Source: JAHJQQ01 sp041739295 (GTDB taxonomy: Bacteria; Pseudomonadota; Gammaproteobacteria; Thiohalobacterales; Thiohalobacteraceae). From it: 64,000 nucleotides of DNA. This document shows positions 7,225-15,445 of the stretch, piece by piece. The notes beneath the pieces are model-generated. The model made no database searches. It saw nothing but the letters and a program-made list of their open reading frames with translations, and had not been told where the DNA came from. A program made the position numbers and the translations under genes. Positions within the stretch are counted from its first letter, which is position 1, and the number at the start of each line of letters is the position of its first letter. The DNA lies in assembly GCA_041739295.1 (NCBI GenBank), contig JBGSOE010000441.1, forward strand, positions 1 through 64,000. Reading direction: 5' to 3'.

Positions 7225-8472
7225 TTAGGGTAAAACCCGTTCACCCTGCCAAAGACTTTCCAACGTCTCACGGTCGCGCACGATATAGATCTCAGCGCCG
7301 TCGATCATGACTTCGGCGGCACGCGGGCGTGAGTTGTAGTTGGAGCTCATGGAAAAACCATAGGCGCCGGCGGAACGCACGGCGAGTAGATCGCCGGGTT
7401 CCAGCGCGAGTTCGCGATCCTTACCGAGGAAGTCGCCGGTTTCACACACCGGGCCGACCAGGTCGTAGACACGCGGTGTCTTGTCCAGGCGCGGTTCGAC
7501 CGGAATGATCGCCTGCCAGGCACCATACAGCGCCGGGCGCAGCAGATCGTTCATGGCCGCGTCGATGATGGCGAAGTCTTTGTGATCGGTGTGCTTAAGG
7601 TATTCGACGCGTGTGAGCAGCACACCGGCGTTGCCGACGATGGCGCGACCGGGTTCGAGCAGGATTTCAACTTGGTTATCACCGAGCGCCGCGAGCAGCG
7701 GTGCAACATAGTCGGCTGGTTCAGGCGGCTGCTCATCGCGGTAGCGAATACCAAGGCCGCCGCCAAGGTCGAGGTGCTTGATCGCGATGCCGCGCGCCAC
7801 GAGTCGCTCGATGAGGCTGAGCACGCGGGCCAGTGCATCGACAAAGGGCGTGACCTGGGTGAGCTGCGAACCGATGTGGCAATCGATACCTACTACATTG
7901 AGATGCGGTAATTCGGCGGCGCGCGCGTACACCTGTTCGGCAATCTTGATATCAATACCGAACTTGTTTTCCTTAAGGCCCGTGGAGATGTACGGATGGG
8001 TGCCGGCGTCCACGTCGGGATTCACGCGCAGCGACACCGGTGCGTGCACGCCCATTTCCCCAGCTACGCTATTCAAGCGGTCAAGCTCAGCGTCGGATTC
8101 AACATTGAAACAACGGATACCGACGTCCAGTGCGCGGCGCATTTCGGCGGTAGTTTTACCCACGCCAGAGAAGACGATCTTGCCCGGTTCACCGCCGGCC
8201 TTGAGCACACGTTCGAGCTCGCCGATTGAGACGATGTCAAAGCCGGAGCCTAATCGGGCCAGTACATTCAGCAGCCCCAGGTTTGAGTTGGCCTTGACCG
8301 CGTAGCAGATCAGGTGCGGGCGATCACCAAGCGCGTTGTCGAAGGCGCGCCAGTGGCGTTCCAGGGTGGCGCGTGAATAGACATAGGTCGGCGTGCCGCA
8401 GCGCTCGGCGATAGCGGCAAGCGGTACGTCCTCGGCATAGAGCTGGCCGTCGTGGTAGTCAAAGTAATCCAT
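7225..8472 (-). CDS. lysA: LysA, diaminopimelate decarboxylase
   Basis: LysA is a PLP enzyme that decarboxylates meso-diaminopimelate to lysine, the last step of the pathway. At 415 residues it has normal length. The PLP lysine is in CYAVKANSN, the HIGSQ motif and the glycine-rich LDLGGGLGIRY loop follow, and the C-terminal VGPVCETGDFLG carries the catalytic cysteine. The lptM lipoprotein gene precedes it by five bases on the same strand, the usual arrangement, so the two are co-transcribed. Its normal neighbour dapF has been displaced by about 1.5 kb. Confidence 0.98.
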   Translation of the reverse strand: MDYFDYHDGQLYAEDVPLAAIAERCGTPTYVYSRATLERHWRAFDNALGDRPHLICYAVKANSNLGLLNVLARLGSGFDIVSIGELERVLKAGGEPGKIVFSGVGKTTAEMRRALDVGIRCFNVESDAELDRLNSVAGEMGVHAPVSLRVNPDVDAGTHPYISTGLKENKFGIDIKIAEQVYARAAELPHLNVVGIDCHIGSQLTQVTPFVDALARVLSLIERLVARGIAIKHLDLGGGLGIRYRDEQPPEPADYVAPLLAALGDNQVEILLEPGRAIVGNAGVLLTRVEYLKHTDHKDFAIIDAAMNDLLRPALYGAWQAIIPVEPRLDKTPRVYDLVGPVCETGDFLGKDRELALEPGDLLAVRSAGAYGFSMSSNYNSRPRAAEVMIDGAEIYIVRDRETLESLWQGERVLP

Positions 8473-8477
8473 GCGAA

Positions 8478-8603
8478 TTATTTCTGGTTGTCGGCGCGGT
8501 CGGGCAGATACAGATCGCCCTTCTGACCACAGCCACTGGTCAACAGTGTGCCGGCGGCCAGTAGGCTAGTCAGGAGCAGCAGGGTCAGTCGAAGTCGAGG
8601 CAT
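8478..8603 (-). CDS. lptM: Small LptM/YifL-like lipoprotein
   Basis: This very small gene (41 residues from the ATG at 8603) encodes a lipoprotein. It has a hydrophobic signal (LRLTLLLLTSLLAAGTLL), a lipobox with cysteine in LTSGC, and then GQKGDLYLPD, the conserved mature start of the LptM/YifL family that helps the LPS translocon LptDE mature. A longer form starting at 8666 is possible but would place 21 polar residues before the signal. It sits five bases upstream of lysA, as in Pseudomonas and Escherichia. Confidence 0.85.
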   Translation of the reverse strand: MPRLRLTLLLLTSLLAAGTLLTSGCGQKGDLYLPDRADNQK

Positions 8604-8733
8604 TGGTGAGGTCGCCGGTCGGTGGGATTGCTGCGGGACATTAGCGCAAAGCGGCTGGAGACGCAAAGCGAGAAATGCATGTTAATCAGTATCACGCTGG
8701 CGATGTGGCCGCAGTCTCCGGTAGGATGCCGGC

Positions 8734-9402
8734 ATGCAGACACCCACACTGGAAAGACTGATCATCGAACCACCCTGCCCGGTCACGGCCAGCATCATTT
8801 GGTTGCATGGCCTGGGCGCAGATGGCCACGACTTTGAGCCACTGGTGCCGGAGCTGGGTCTGCTTGGGCGCGGGGTCCGATTTATTCTGCCGCACGCCCC
8901 GGAGCTACCGGTGACGGTGAACGGTGGTTATGTGATGCCCGCCTGGTACGACATCCGTTGGCCAGATCTGCGCCGCGATGCCGACGAAGCAGGGATTCGC
9001 GCCTCAGTGGCTACTGTGGGTGAGTTGATTCAGGCTGAGCTTGATCAAGGTGTGGCGCCGGAGCGAATTGTGCTCGCCGGCTTTTCGCAGGGTGGTGCCA
9101 TTGTGTTGCACGCCGGGCTGACCTATCCGCGGCGATTGGGTGGGATATTAGCGTTATCGACTTACCTCGCCCTGCCGCAGGCGGTCGCCGCGGAATTGCA
9201 CGCGGCGAATCGTGCCACGCCGATCCTTATGGGCCATGGCACCGACGACCCCATCGCACCCTTCGCCGTGGCGCAGGCCTCCCGTGAACAATTGGCAGCA
9301 TTGGGCTGCCCGGTTGAACTACATGCTTACCATATGCAGCACAGTGTTTGTCCGGATGAAATTGTCGATATTCGCACATGGCTCAGCGCGATTCTTTGCT
9401 GA
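8734..9402 (+). CDS. Alpha/beta hydrolase, carboxylesterase/phospholipase family
   Basis: This 222-residue protein belongs to the small carboxylesterase (lysophospholipase/acyl-thioesterase-like) family. It has an early IIWLHGLGADGHDF oxyanion-loop segment, the nucleophile elbow GFSQGG, an aspartate in GHGTDDPIAP and a histidine in the C-terminal HMQHSVCPDE, so the triad is complete. No signal peptide is seen, so it acts in the cytoplasm on an unknown ester. It is transcribed divergently from lptM-lysA; the start regions are about 130 bases apart. Confidence 0.88.
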   Translation: MQTPTLERLIIEPPCPVTASIIWLHGLGADGHDFEPLVPELGLLGRGVRFILPHAPELPVTVNGGYVMPAWYDIRWPDLRRDADEAGIRASVATVGELIQAELDQGVAPERIVLAGFSQGGAIVLHAGLTYPRRLGGILALSTYLALPQAVAAELHAANRATPILMGHGTDDPIAPFAVAQASREQLAALGCPVELHAYHMQHSVCPDEIVDIRTWLSAILC

Positions 9403-9527
9403 ATTGATCAGACCTTCCTTGACAACCTGGCCATTGGTTGTGCCCGCACGTTGATATACGTCAACGACAGAAAACACTATCCCCCGGATACTGAAATCAG
9501 ATTTCTGACGTGGCGGAATACCTTGGC

Positions 9528-10577
9528 GTGAAAACCTTATTCACAAGCATGTTGATGCTAGTACTCGCTGCAATAGCCAGCATGTCCAGTGCAGCTGACC
9601 CCAGCGGCGCGCAACTTTATGGTCAGCATTGTGCCGTCTGTCATGGTGAAAAAGGTATTGGTGGGGTTGGTGTGCCGTTAGCCCTGTCGGGCTTTCAGGC
9701 CAGCGTGGACAACAGGTATATCCGCGAGACCATCCGGCTAGGGCGCCCCGGTCGGGTTATGCCGGCCTTCACGCGCCTGAGTGATGGCGAGATCGATGCC
9801 ATCGTCGGGCACATCCGCAGTTGGCAGAAAGACGCGGCACCGACCTTTACTACCCAATTGGTTAATGGTGATGTCAAAAAAGGCGCCATGCTGTTTGCGC
9901 AACATTGTGCGTCCTGTCACGGCGATCAGGGCCAGGGTGGGCATGGCACGGGTGTAACCTTCTCGCGGCCACGCGATCTGCCGATTATCGCCCCCGCACT
10001 GAACAACCCGGGTTTTCTCGCTGCCGCAAATGACAGCATGATCAAGGCTACGCTGATGAAAGGCCGCGCGGGAACACCGATGGTGTCATTTCTCGAACAG
10101 GGTCTTAGCGAACAGGACATCAACGATGTGGTGAGCTTTGTGCGCAGTTTCGCAGCGACGGCTGCGTCACAGGCCGCAGCGGTTGAGCCAGAACCTGCCA
10201 TGTTGGTGATGGAGTCACCCTATAGCATGGAAGAGACTGTCGCCGCCCTTAAGCGCGCTGTGATCGGCAAAAACTTTCGGCTGATCCGCGATCAGAATCT
10301 CGAAGATGGTTTGTTTCCGCCAGAAGAACAGAATTCAAAACAGTTGATCGTCTATTTCTGTAATTTCAAATTTCTCTATGATGCACTTGCGCTGGACCCG
10401 CGCGTTGGTCTGTTCCTGCCGTGCCGCGTCACTGTGGTTGAGCAGGACGGCAAGGTGCTGGTCATGACCATCAATCCCAAGCGTTTGAGCCATTTGTTCA
10501 ACAACGCCGAATTGGAACGCGCCTGTGATGAGATGTTCCAGGTATACTCCGACATACTCGAAGAGGCAACACTATGA
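9528..10577 (+). CDS. Diheme cytochrome c fused to a DUF302 domain
   Basis: This exported protein of about 349 residues has a signal peptide (KTLFTSMLMLVLAAIASMSS). Two class I cytochrome c domains follow, with haem motifs CAVCH (residues 35-39) and CASCH (127-131), and a C-terminal DUF302 domain from about residue 210. Methionines in RVMPAF and GTPMVSF fit the role of axial ligands. It should act in the periplasm as an electron carrier or redox sensor. I prefer the GTG at 9528; another GTG at 9510 would add six residues. It overlaps the next gene, a free-standing DUF302 protein, by four bases. The partner enzyme is not known. Confidence 0.85.
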   Translation: MKTLFTSMLMLVLAAIASMSSAADPSGAQLYGQHCAVCHGEKGIGGVGVPLALSGFQASVDNRYIRETIRLGRPGRVMPAFTRLSDGEIDAIVGHIRSWQKDAAPTFTTQLVNGDVKKGAMLFAQHCASCHGDQGQGGHGTGVTFSRPRDLPIIAPALNNPGFLAAANDSMIKATLMKGRAGTPMVSFLEQGLSEQDINDVVSFVRSFAATAASQAAAVEPEPAMLVMESPYSMEETVAALKRAVIGKNFRLIRDQNLEDGLFPPEEQNSKQLIVYFCNFKFLYDALALDPRVGLFLPCRVTVVEQDGKVLVMTINPKRLSHLFNNAELERACDEMFQVYSDILEEATL

Positions 10578-11020
10578 AAGGGTTGTTGTTGGTGTTGTTG
10601 CTGTGCGCGTTATCTGTTGCAAGCTATGCTGAAGATCTGCTGATGGTGCGCTCACGCGCGCCATTCGAGGAAAGTATGTTGGTATTGCAGCAGGCGATCA
10701 GCGAACAGGGCTATGTATTGTCGCGGGTGCAGCGCGTAGATATCGGCTTGTCCGAGTTCGGCTACAAGACCGACAAGTACCGAGTGGTGTTTTTTGGTAA
10801 GCCGGATGAAGTCAGAGATCTGAGTGCGCGTTATCCGGAGATGATCCCTTATCTGCCACTGCAGATCGCAATCTTTGCCGAGGCCGATGAGACTCTGCTG
10901 GCCGCGGCCAATCCACTGCAATTGAGTGAAGCCTACGCCAATCCAGAATTGGACAAATATTTCGCTCGCTGGGAGCAGGATATGCGGGTGATTCTGGATA
11001 AGGCGCGGATGGCGGAATAG
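10574..11020 (+). CDS. Secreted DUF302 protein
   Basis: This 148-residue protein has a cleavable signal (KGLLLVLLLCALSVASYA) and one DUF302 domain. The domain fold is known from structures but its biochemical role is not. The ATG overlaps the stop of the cytochrome c-DUF302 gene (ATGA), so both are made from one transcript and probably meet in the periplasm. Having one DUF302 domain fused to cytochrome and another free suggests a pair or dimer. It ends three bases before the converging adenylate cyclase gene. Confidence 0.82.
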   Translation: MKGLLLVLLLCALSVASYAEDLLMVRSRAPFEESMLVLQQAISEQGYVLSRVQRVDIGLSEFGYKTDKYRVVFFGKPDEVRDLSARYPEMIPYLPLQIAIFAEADETLLAAANPLQLSEAYANPELDKYFARWEQDMRVILDKARMAE

Positions 11021-11023
11021 TTG

Positions 11024-13870
11024 TTACAAATTCGCCAACGCCTGATTAAGCCGCGCTTCAATACGTTTCTTGTAATTCAAAAAATGCACCGTTTGTAAAC
11101 CTTGCGCAGCATCCGCGCCGAGCAGGCTGCGCGCGAGATCAATGTCGGTAATATAAATCGGATAAGTCTGTCCGCTGCTACGCTGGCTGAGCACATAGCG
11201 CGCGACCTCATGGAACAACTTATCACCGAATTCCAGTGTGGAAAATTCCTGCTCATTGCAATACATAGTGAGCACAGTGCGATTTTCTTCCAATACATCG
11301 CCGATCACCTGAACACCGAAGTAGGTGCGCGATTGCCGGAACGGGTTGACGTTCTGGCGATCTAGCCGTGGTTTCGAATTCGGGCGCTGGATAATCTGGT
11401 AGTACTCAATTTCGTTGATGTCCAGATCACCACCGTGTTCGCGCGCCAGGAAATCGCGGCGGTATTGCACCTTTTCCAGGAAGCGCTGGAACTGCGTCAG
11501 CAGGGTAAGGTTGTCGTGGAAAGCAACCTGCTGATGGAATAACGAACCGCGCTCATCCAACACATAGACCTGTGCCTGATCGCCATTGACCAGATAGAAC
11601 ATCTGAACACAGCCAGCGCGATTGACTTCGAAGATGACCGGCAGCGGGGTGTCCGCCAGACTTTGCAGATCGGTGCGGATCGCGCTGAAGCCATCCTGTT
11701 GTGTGCCGAGATGCGCGAGCAGGGCCGGCATGCCGGAGAATTTCTGATAACGCGGGACGTCGTTTTCTGGTTGCAGTACAAAATATTGATGGCCGACTTG
11801 CACGATATATCGACCGAGCACGCCACCCTCGCCGCCATAATACCAACTGATGACATCGCGGATCACGGTTTCGACACGGTGCGCGATGGGTGCGCCGCGG
11901 GTCGATGAAAAACTGAAACAGGCCACCTGTACCGGTATATGGTCTGATGATATGGGCGACCAGGCCAGATAATCACACAGCGCATCCAGCAAGGCGGTCT
12001 CACCGGCATAGCGGAAGGTGAGCACTTCCTGCCAAGTGGTCACGGCAATGAGTTCGAAAGTGATGGCGAGATTTTCCCAGCGACCACCGTAACTCAAGGC
12101 GTCGGTCCGACTACTCACCAATTGCATGCCTTCGCGTGTCAAACCTGACATCGGATCGACGCCTAGATTGATGAACATGGCGGACTGGCGCACACGCGCC
12201 GGCTGCGCAAGTTCCTCCATCTCAGATTCCTGTATGCGGCCGTCCGGGTTGAGCTGCTGCAGGCAATCAATCACCGAGCGCAATTCCCAACTACTCAGAT
12301 CGCAATCATCCGGATGCAGACTGATCATGCTGCTGAACGGGTTGACGAGTTTGTTGAAATGACACCAGGCTAAAATTTCAATCAGACTATGCGCACGTTT
12401 GAGTGCGCGTTCACCTTGCGTCTCACCGACCCGCACATCGCCGCGATACAGTACCCATCCACTTTCAAGGCCGCGTATCTGATGCAGCGATAAGCGTTCT
12501 TCGATCAGGTCTTCGGAAATGCCGGGGTTGATGATGTCGATCTTGCCGGCCTTGCGTTCAAAGGCAGCATACAGGCGCCGCCCGAGAAGATTCAGTTCGG
12601 CAGGATCAATGGCGTGGCTGTCGGCATGATTGCGCGCGAAATCTGATAGCGAGCTGTAGCTCTGAGTGAGCGCTTCGACCAATGCCTGACGCTCTTCGAT
12701 TACGCGATGGATTTTCCACGTCGAGCGCGCGTCCAATAACATCAGATGCGCATCCGACCAGTTCCATTCTGTCACCAGCGCACGCATGACTTCACGACGC
12801 CAAGTGATATTGCCTGCACGGTCTGGTCGGCCCATGCGCTCGTTGACCTTGAAATAGAAACAGCGCCGTGCCAGCTCAAGGCGTTCGTACTCGCCAAGTT
12901 CCAGCAGGTACTCTTCCACGCGCGTACACATCTGCACATAGGGGTCCAGATCATCGAGGTTACTGTCGCCTGACCAAACCGTGGCCTTGTAACGCAGACT
13001 CAACAGTTCTGTATCGGGGAATTCAGAAGCGTAGGCCTCCATGAGCAGGATTTTTAGAACGGATTTGTAAGGCGACGACACGGCCTTGTAGAGCTGCCAG
13101 AGCGCGGCACCAAAAAACTCACCGGCCGGCATGCGCGTGATACCGCCAAAATCTACCGTGTCGTTAGGGCCGACAAAGCGCTTGTGCTTGAGATCCTGTA
13201 CGTATTCGTTGTAGTGCGCCTCGTATTCGGGCGGCACCAGCCACCAGATCGGATAGCGCCCCGCGACCAACAGGCCGGTACGATAGAACTCGTCGAGTAG
13301 TAGATGGTGTTGGGCCGTGCCGCTGCTTTCATGTGACAGTGATTGGGTTTCGCCGCGCCGAAATGCTTCATCATTCATGATGAAGAAATGCACCTCCAGG
13401 CCCAGCGAGGCGGCCCAGGATTCGATGCCTTCGGCCTTGCGAATTAACGTATGCTGATCATTCTCATCCATGTCCGGGCGAATACAGACCCAAAGGTCGA
13501 AGTCGCTGCTGTCGGAATAGGCAATGGTGCCACTGGAACCCATCAGGTACAGGGCGTGAATATCAAAACGACGCTGGGCACGGCGTTGGTAGCTGAAGCT
13601 CTTGGATAGGCGCCGGCCAGCTTCGATGCTGCGGTTGCTGGGGCTGTAATCGGCGATGCCGGCGGGTGTCTTGGTCGACAAGTAGCCGGGTAACATCGGG
13701 TGATTGATGTGGAACAGCAGCGGCAGTAGTTCAAAGAAGATCTTCTGCCGGTCGCGCAGACTTTGATAGACGCGTTTCAGGCGATCATTGTTGATGGCCA
13801 TGAAACGACGCTTGACCGTGCGCAGGTCAAGACCATCGATGGCTACCTTGTCGTTAGAGGCAAACTTCAT
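11024..13870 (-). CDS. cyaA: CyaA, class I adenylate cyclase
   Basis: This 948-residue protein is a class I (enterobacterial-type) adenylate cyclase that makes cAMP from ATP for CRP/Vfr-type regulation. The N-terminal catalytic half has the nucleotidyltransferase signature GSSGTIAYSDSSDFDLWV at about residues 111-128, with the DxD metal ligands. The C-terminal half is the large regulatory region of the family. A perfect hairpin lies directly before the start codon and partly covers the ribosome binding site (13881-13902). The gene's position near argH and lysA matches Pseudomonas, except that no frataxin gene (cyaY) is found here. Confidence 0.95.
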   Translation of the reverse strand: MKFASNDKVAIDGLDLRTVKRRFMAINNDRLKRVYQSLRDRQKIFFELLPLLFHINHPMLPGYLSTKTPAGIADYSPSNRSIEAGRRLSKSFSYQRRAQRRFDIHALYLMGSSGTIAYSDSSDFDLWVCIRPDMDENDQHTLIRKAEGIESWAASLGLEVHFFIMNDEAFRRGETQSLSHESSGTAQHHLLLDEFYRTGLLVAGRYPIWWLVPPEYEAHYNEYVQDLKHKRFVGPNDTVDFGGITRMPAGEFFGAALWQLYKAVSSPYKSVLKILLMEAYASEFPDTELLSLRYKATVWSGDSNLDDLDPYVQMCTRVEEYLLELGEYERLELARRCFYFKVNERMGRPDRAGNITWRREVMRALVTEWNWSDAHLMLLDARSTWKIHRVIEERQALVEALTQSYSSLSDFARNHADSHAIDPAELNLLGRRLYAAFERKAGKIDIINPGISEDLIEERLSLHQIRGLESGWVLYRGDVRVGETQGERALKRAHSLIEILAWCHFNKLVNPFSSMISLHPDDCDLSSWELRSVIDCLQQLNPDGRIQESEMEELAQPARVRQSAMFINLGVDPMSGLTREGMQLVSSRTDALSYGGRWENLAITFELIAVTTWQEVLTFRYAGETALLDALCDYLAWSPISSDHIPVQVACFSFSSTRGAPIAHRVETVIRDVISWYYGGEGGVLGRYIVQVGHQYFVLQPENDVPRYQKFSGMPALLAHLGTQQDGFSAIRTDLQSLADTPLPVIFEVNRAGCVQMFYLVNGDQAQVYVLDERGSLFHQQVAFHDNLTLLTQFQRFLEKVQYRRDFLAREHGGDLDINEIEYYQIIQRPNSKPRLDRQNVNPFRQSRTYFGVQVIGDVLEENRTVLTMYCNEQEFSTLEFGDKLFHEVARYVLSQRSSGQTYPIYITDIDLARSLLGADAAQGLQTVHFLNYKKRIEARLNQALANL

Positions 13871-13880
13871 GCGGAACCCT

Positions 13881-13902
13881 CACCTCGGCGGATGCCGAGG
13901 TG
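13881..13902 (-). promoter_or_regulatory. Hairpin over the cyaA ribosome binding site
   Basis: CACCTCGGC and GCCGAGGTG form a perfect nine-base stem with a GGAT loop. On the cyaA mRNA the downstream arm ends in GAGGTG and runs straight into AGGG, ten bases before the ATG. The Shine-Dalgarno bases are therefore inside or against the stem, which could limit cyaA translation. The structure is seen in the sequence; the regulatory role is inferred. Confidence 0.6.
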
Positions 13903-13944
13903 TCACGGGATTTGAATCGACTCTGACTGTCGTGCGACGGCGTT

Positions 13945-14763
13945 TCAGAGGGCTACAGCTATGCGACCATCGCGTGTCGCGCGCACCTGATTAAGCGCCG
14001 TCTGGGCACGTCGCAAAAGCGTTATGCTGTTGTCGGTCTTCTGCCATCCCGCCACGCCATAGGCTGCCCAGTTGGGTTCACTGGATTGAAATTCGCTGGC
14101 CAGCCGTTCGTTGAGTTTCTCGGTCAGGCTGAGGGCATCATCACGGCTGGTTTCGGGTAGCACCAAAATGAATTCGTGATCCTCGCTGCAGCCGATAACA
14201 TCAGCCCAGCGCAGCTGGTCTTTCAGAATTTGGCTGACACGCACCAAAAAATTCGGTTCGGCACCGGCGCCGTAGACATCCATGAGTATCAACGCGAGCT
14301 GGCTGTTGTAGCGTCGACTGCGCGAAACCTGGGGCTCCAGAGCCACCATCAAGCCACGGCGGTTGAGCAGGCCGGTGACGGGGTCGTGTAGTGTTTGTGC
14401 TGATAATTCGGTTTCCAGGCGATCATTCTCAACGCGCAGGTGTTCAGCTTCGGTTACGTCGTGCAGTAGGCGCGCGCGCACAGCGGTAGCACCCGCCGGC
14501 AGGCGCAAGTCCTGGGCATGCAGGTAACAGGGTTGCTGATCCGCATTCATGAAGGCGAAGGTATCGTTGCCGGCAAGCAGGCATTGTAGCGGGCTGCCGA
14601 TCAGATCCGCGCTGGTGTGTCCTATCAGGTTACGGCCGCCGAGCAGCTTGTGCAGCGCAGCGTTGTTGGCAATGACCCGATTCTGCGCGTCGAACAGCAC
14701 GACGGCATCGGGAATGCTGTCGATCAGTGACAGGGCTTGTTCGAGTTCGAGATTGTCCTTCAT
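13945..14763 (-). CDS. PAS-GGDEF protein with degenerate GGDEF motif
   Basis: This protein of about 272 residues has an N-terminal PAS domain (SLIDSIPDAVVLFDAQNRVI) and a C-terminal GGDEF-type domain beginning at DPVTGLLNRRG. The signature loop reads CSEDHEF where active enzymes have GGDEF or GGEEF, so diguanylate cyclase activity is unlikely; a role in GTP or partner binding is more plausible. I chose the ATG at 14763 because AGGAG lies five bases before it; an ATG at 14778 is in frame but has no such site. It lies just upstream of cyaA on the same strand, separated by the hairpin region. Confidence 0.8.
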   Translation of the reverse strand: MKDNLELEQALSLIDSIPDAVVLFDAQNRVIANNAALHKLLGGRNLIGHTSADLIGSPLQCLLAGNDTFAFMNADQQPCYLHAQDLRLPAGATAVRARLLHDVTEAEHLRVENDRLETELSAQTLHDPVTGLLNRRGLMVALEPQVSRSRRYNSQLALILMDVYGAGAEPNFLVRVSQILKDQLRWADVIGCSEDHEFILVLPETSRDDALSLTEKLNERLASEFQSSEPNWAAYGVAGWQKTDNSITLLRRAQTALNQVRATRDGRIAVAL

Positions 14764-14810
14764 GAGTTCTCCTAACATCTTGCAGACGGGTCAGCCTGAT
14801 GGGCTGACAG

Positions 14811-14826
14811 TGCGATCTGTATCACG
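14811..14826. promoter_or_regulatory. Possible CRP/Vfr-like site (weak)
   Basis: TGCGA-N6-TCACG resembles the CRP consensus TGTGA-N6-TCACA at eight of ten core bases. It lies about 50 bases before the PAS-GGDEF gene, next to the adenylate cyclase. One such match can easily occur by chance. Confidence 0.25.
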
Positions 14827-14856
14827 TTTTATAGCGACTGCTGAAGGCGAGTCTTT

Positions 14857-14878
14857 AATACTGCAAATCGGCAGTATT
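14857..14878. promoter_or_regulatory. Palindrome upstream of PAS-GGDEF gene
   Basis: AATACTGC and GCAGTATT form an exact eight-base inverted repeat with a six-base spacer, in the gap between the PAS-GGDEF gene and the MazG-like gene. The spacing suits a dimeric repressor; no regulator can be named. Confidence 0.35.
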
Positions 14879-14931
14879 GCGAGGCGTGGCAAGCAGTTAG
14901 GAGAATTCAGTGTGTCAGGTAAATGGCGGTT

Positions 14932-15303
14932 TCAGTCGTTCTCTCGGTACTCACTGGCCCGGCGTGCGTCACCGCGCACCCGTTCGACCGGAAAGCGGGA
15001 TTCGTTGAGGGTTATTTTGTCGTTGGCCGCAGCGATCAGATCGACACCGAGCTTGTCTCCCAGGCGGATCAGGTAGATCAGGATGTCAGCCAGTTCGAGA
15101 CGTACTTCAGCGTGCTTATCGGCTGTCAGAGATTGACTGGCAGCCTCAGTGAGCCATTGAAAATGTTCAACTAATTCAGCAGCTTCGGCAATAAGAGCCA
15201 TAGAAAGATTTTTCGGTGAATGGAATTGATCCCAGTCGCGTGCCGCGGCGAACTGGGCAAGCCGGTGGCGCAGCTGTTCCAGGTTATCAGGGATTTCGGT
15301 CAT
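14932..15303 (-). CDS. MazG-like nucleotide pyrophosphohydrolase
   Basis: This protein of about 123 residues is a single all-alpha NTP pyrophosphatase domain of the MazG / RS21-C6 (dCTPase-like) type. The metal-binding EAAELVEHFQW (E-x2-E) motif and the ELADILIYLIRL (E-x2-D) motif are both present. Such enzymes clear non-canonical nucleotides in the cytoplasm; the preferred substrate cannot be read from the sequence. I chose the ATG at 15303 because GAGGG lies seven bases upstream; a TTG five codons earlier is less likely. Confidence 0.88.
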   Translation of the reverse strand: MTEIPDNLEQLRHRLAQFAAARDWDQFHSPKNLSMALIAEAAELVEHFQWLTEAASQSLTADKHAEVRLELADILIYLIRLGDKLGVDLIAAANDKITLNESRFPVERVRGDARRASEYREND

Positions 15304-15445
15304 CGGGCGTACCCTCAAAATTTGCCTGGTACTGTTTAGGAATGAAGGTATGCCTTCATAGTCCGCCGGGATGGTCGCTATAGATCCGAGGCGCTAAGGC
15401 AAAGCCACGTTTAGGACTAGCCCCTCCAGGAGTATTGCGAAGGAT

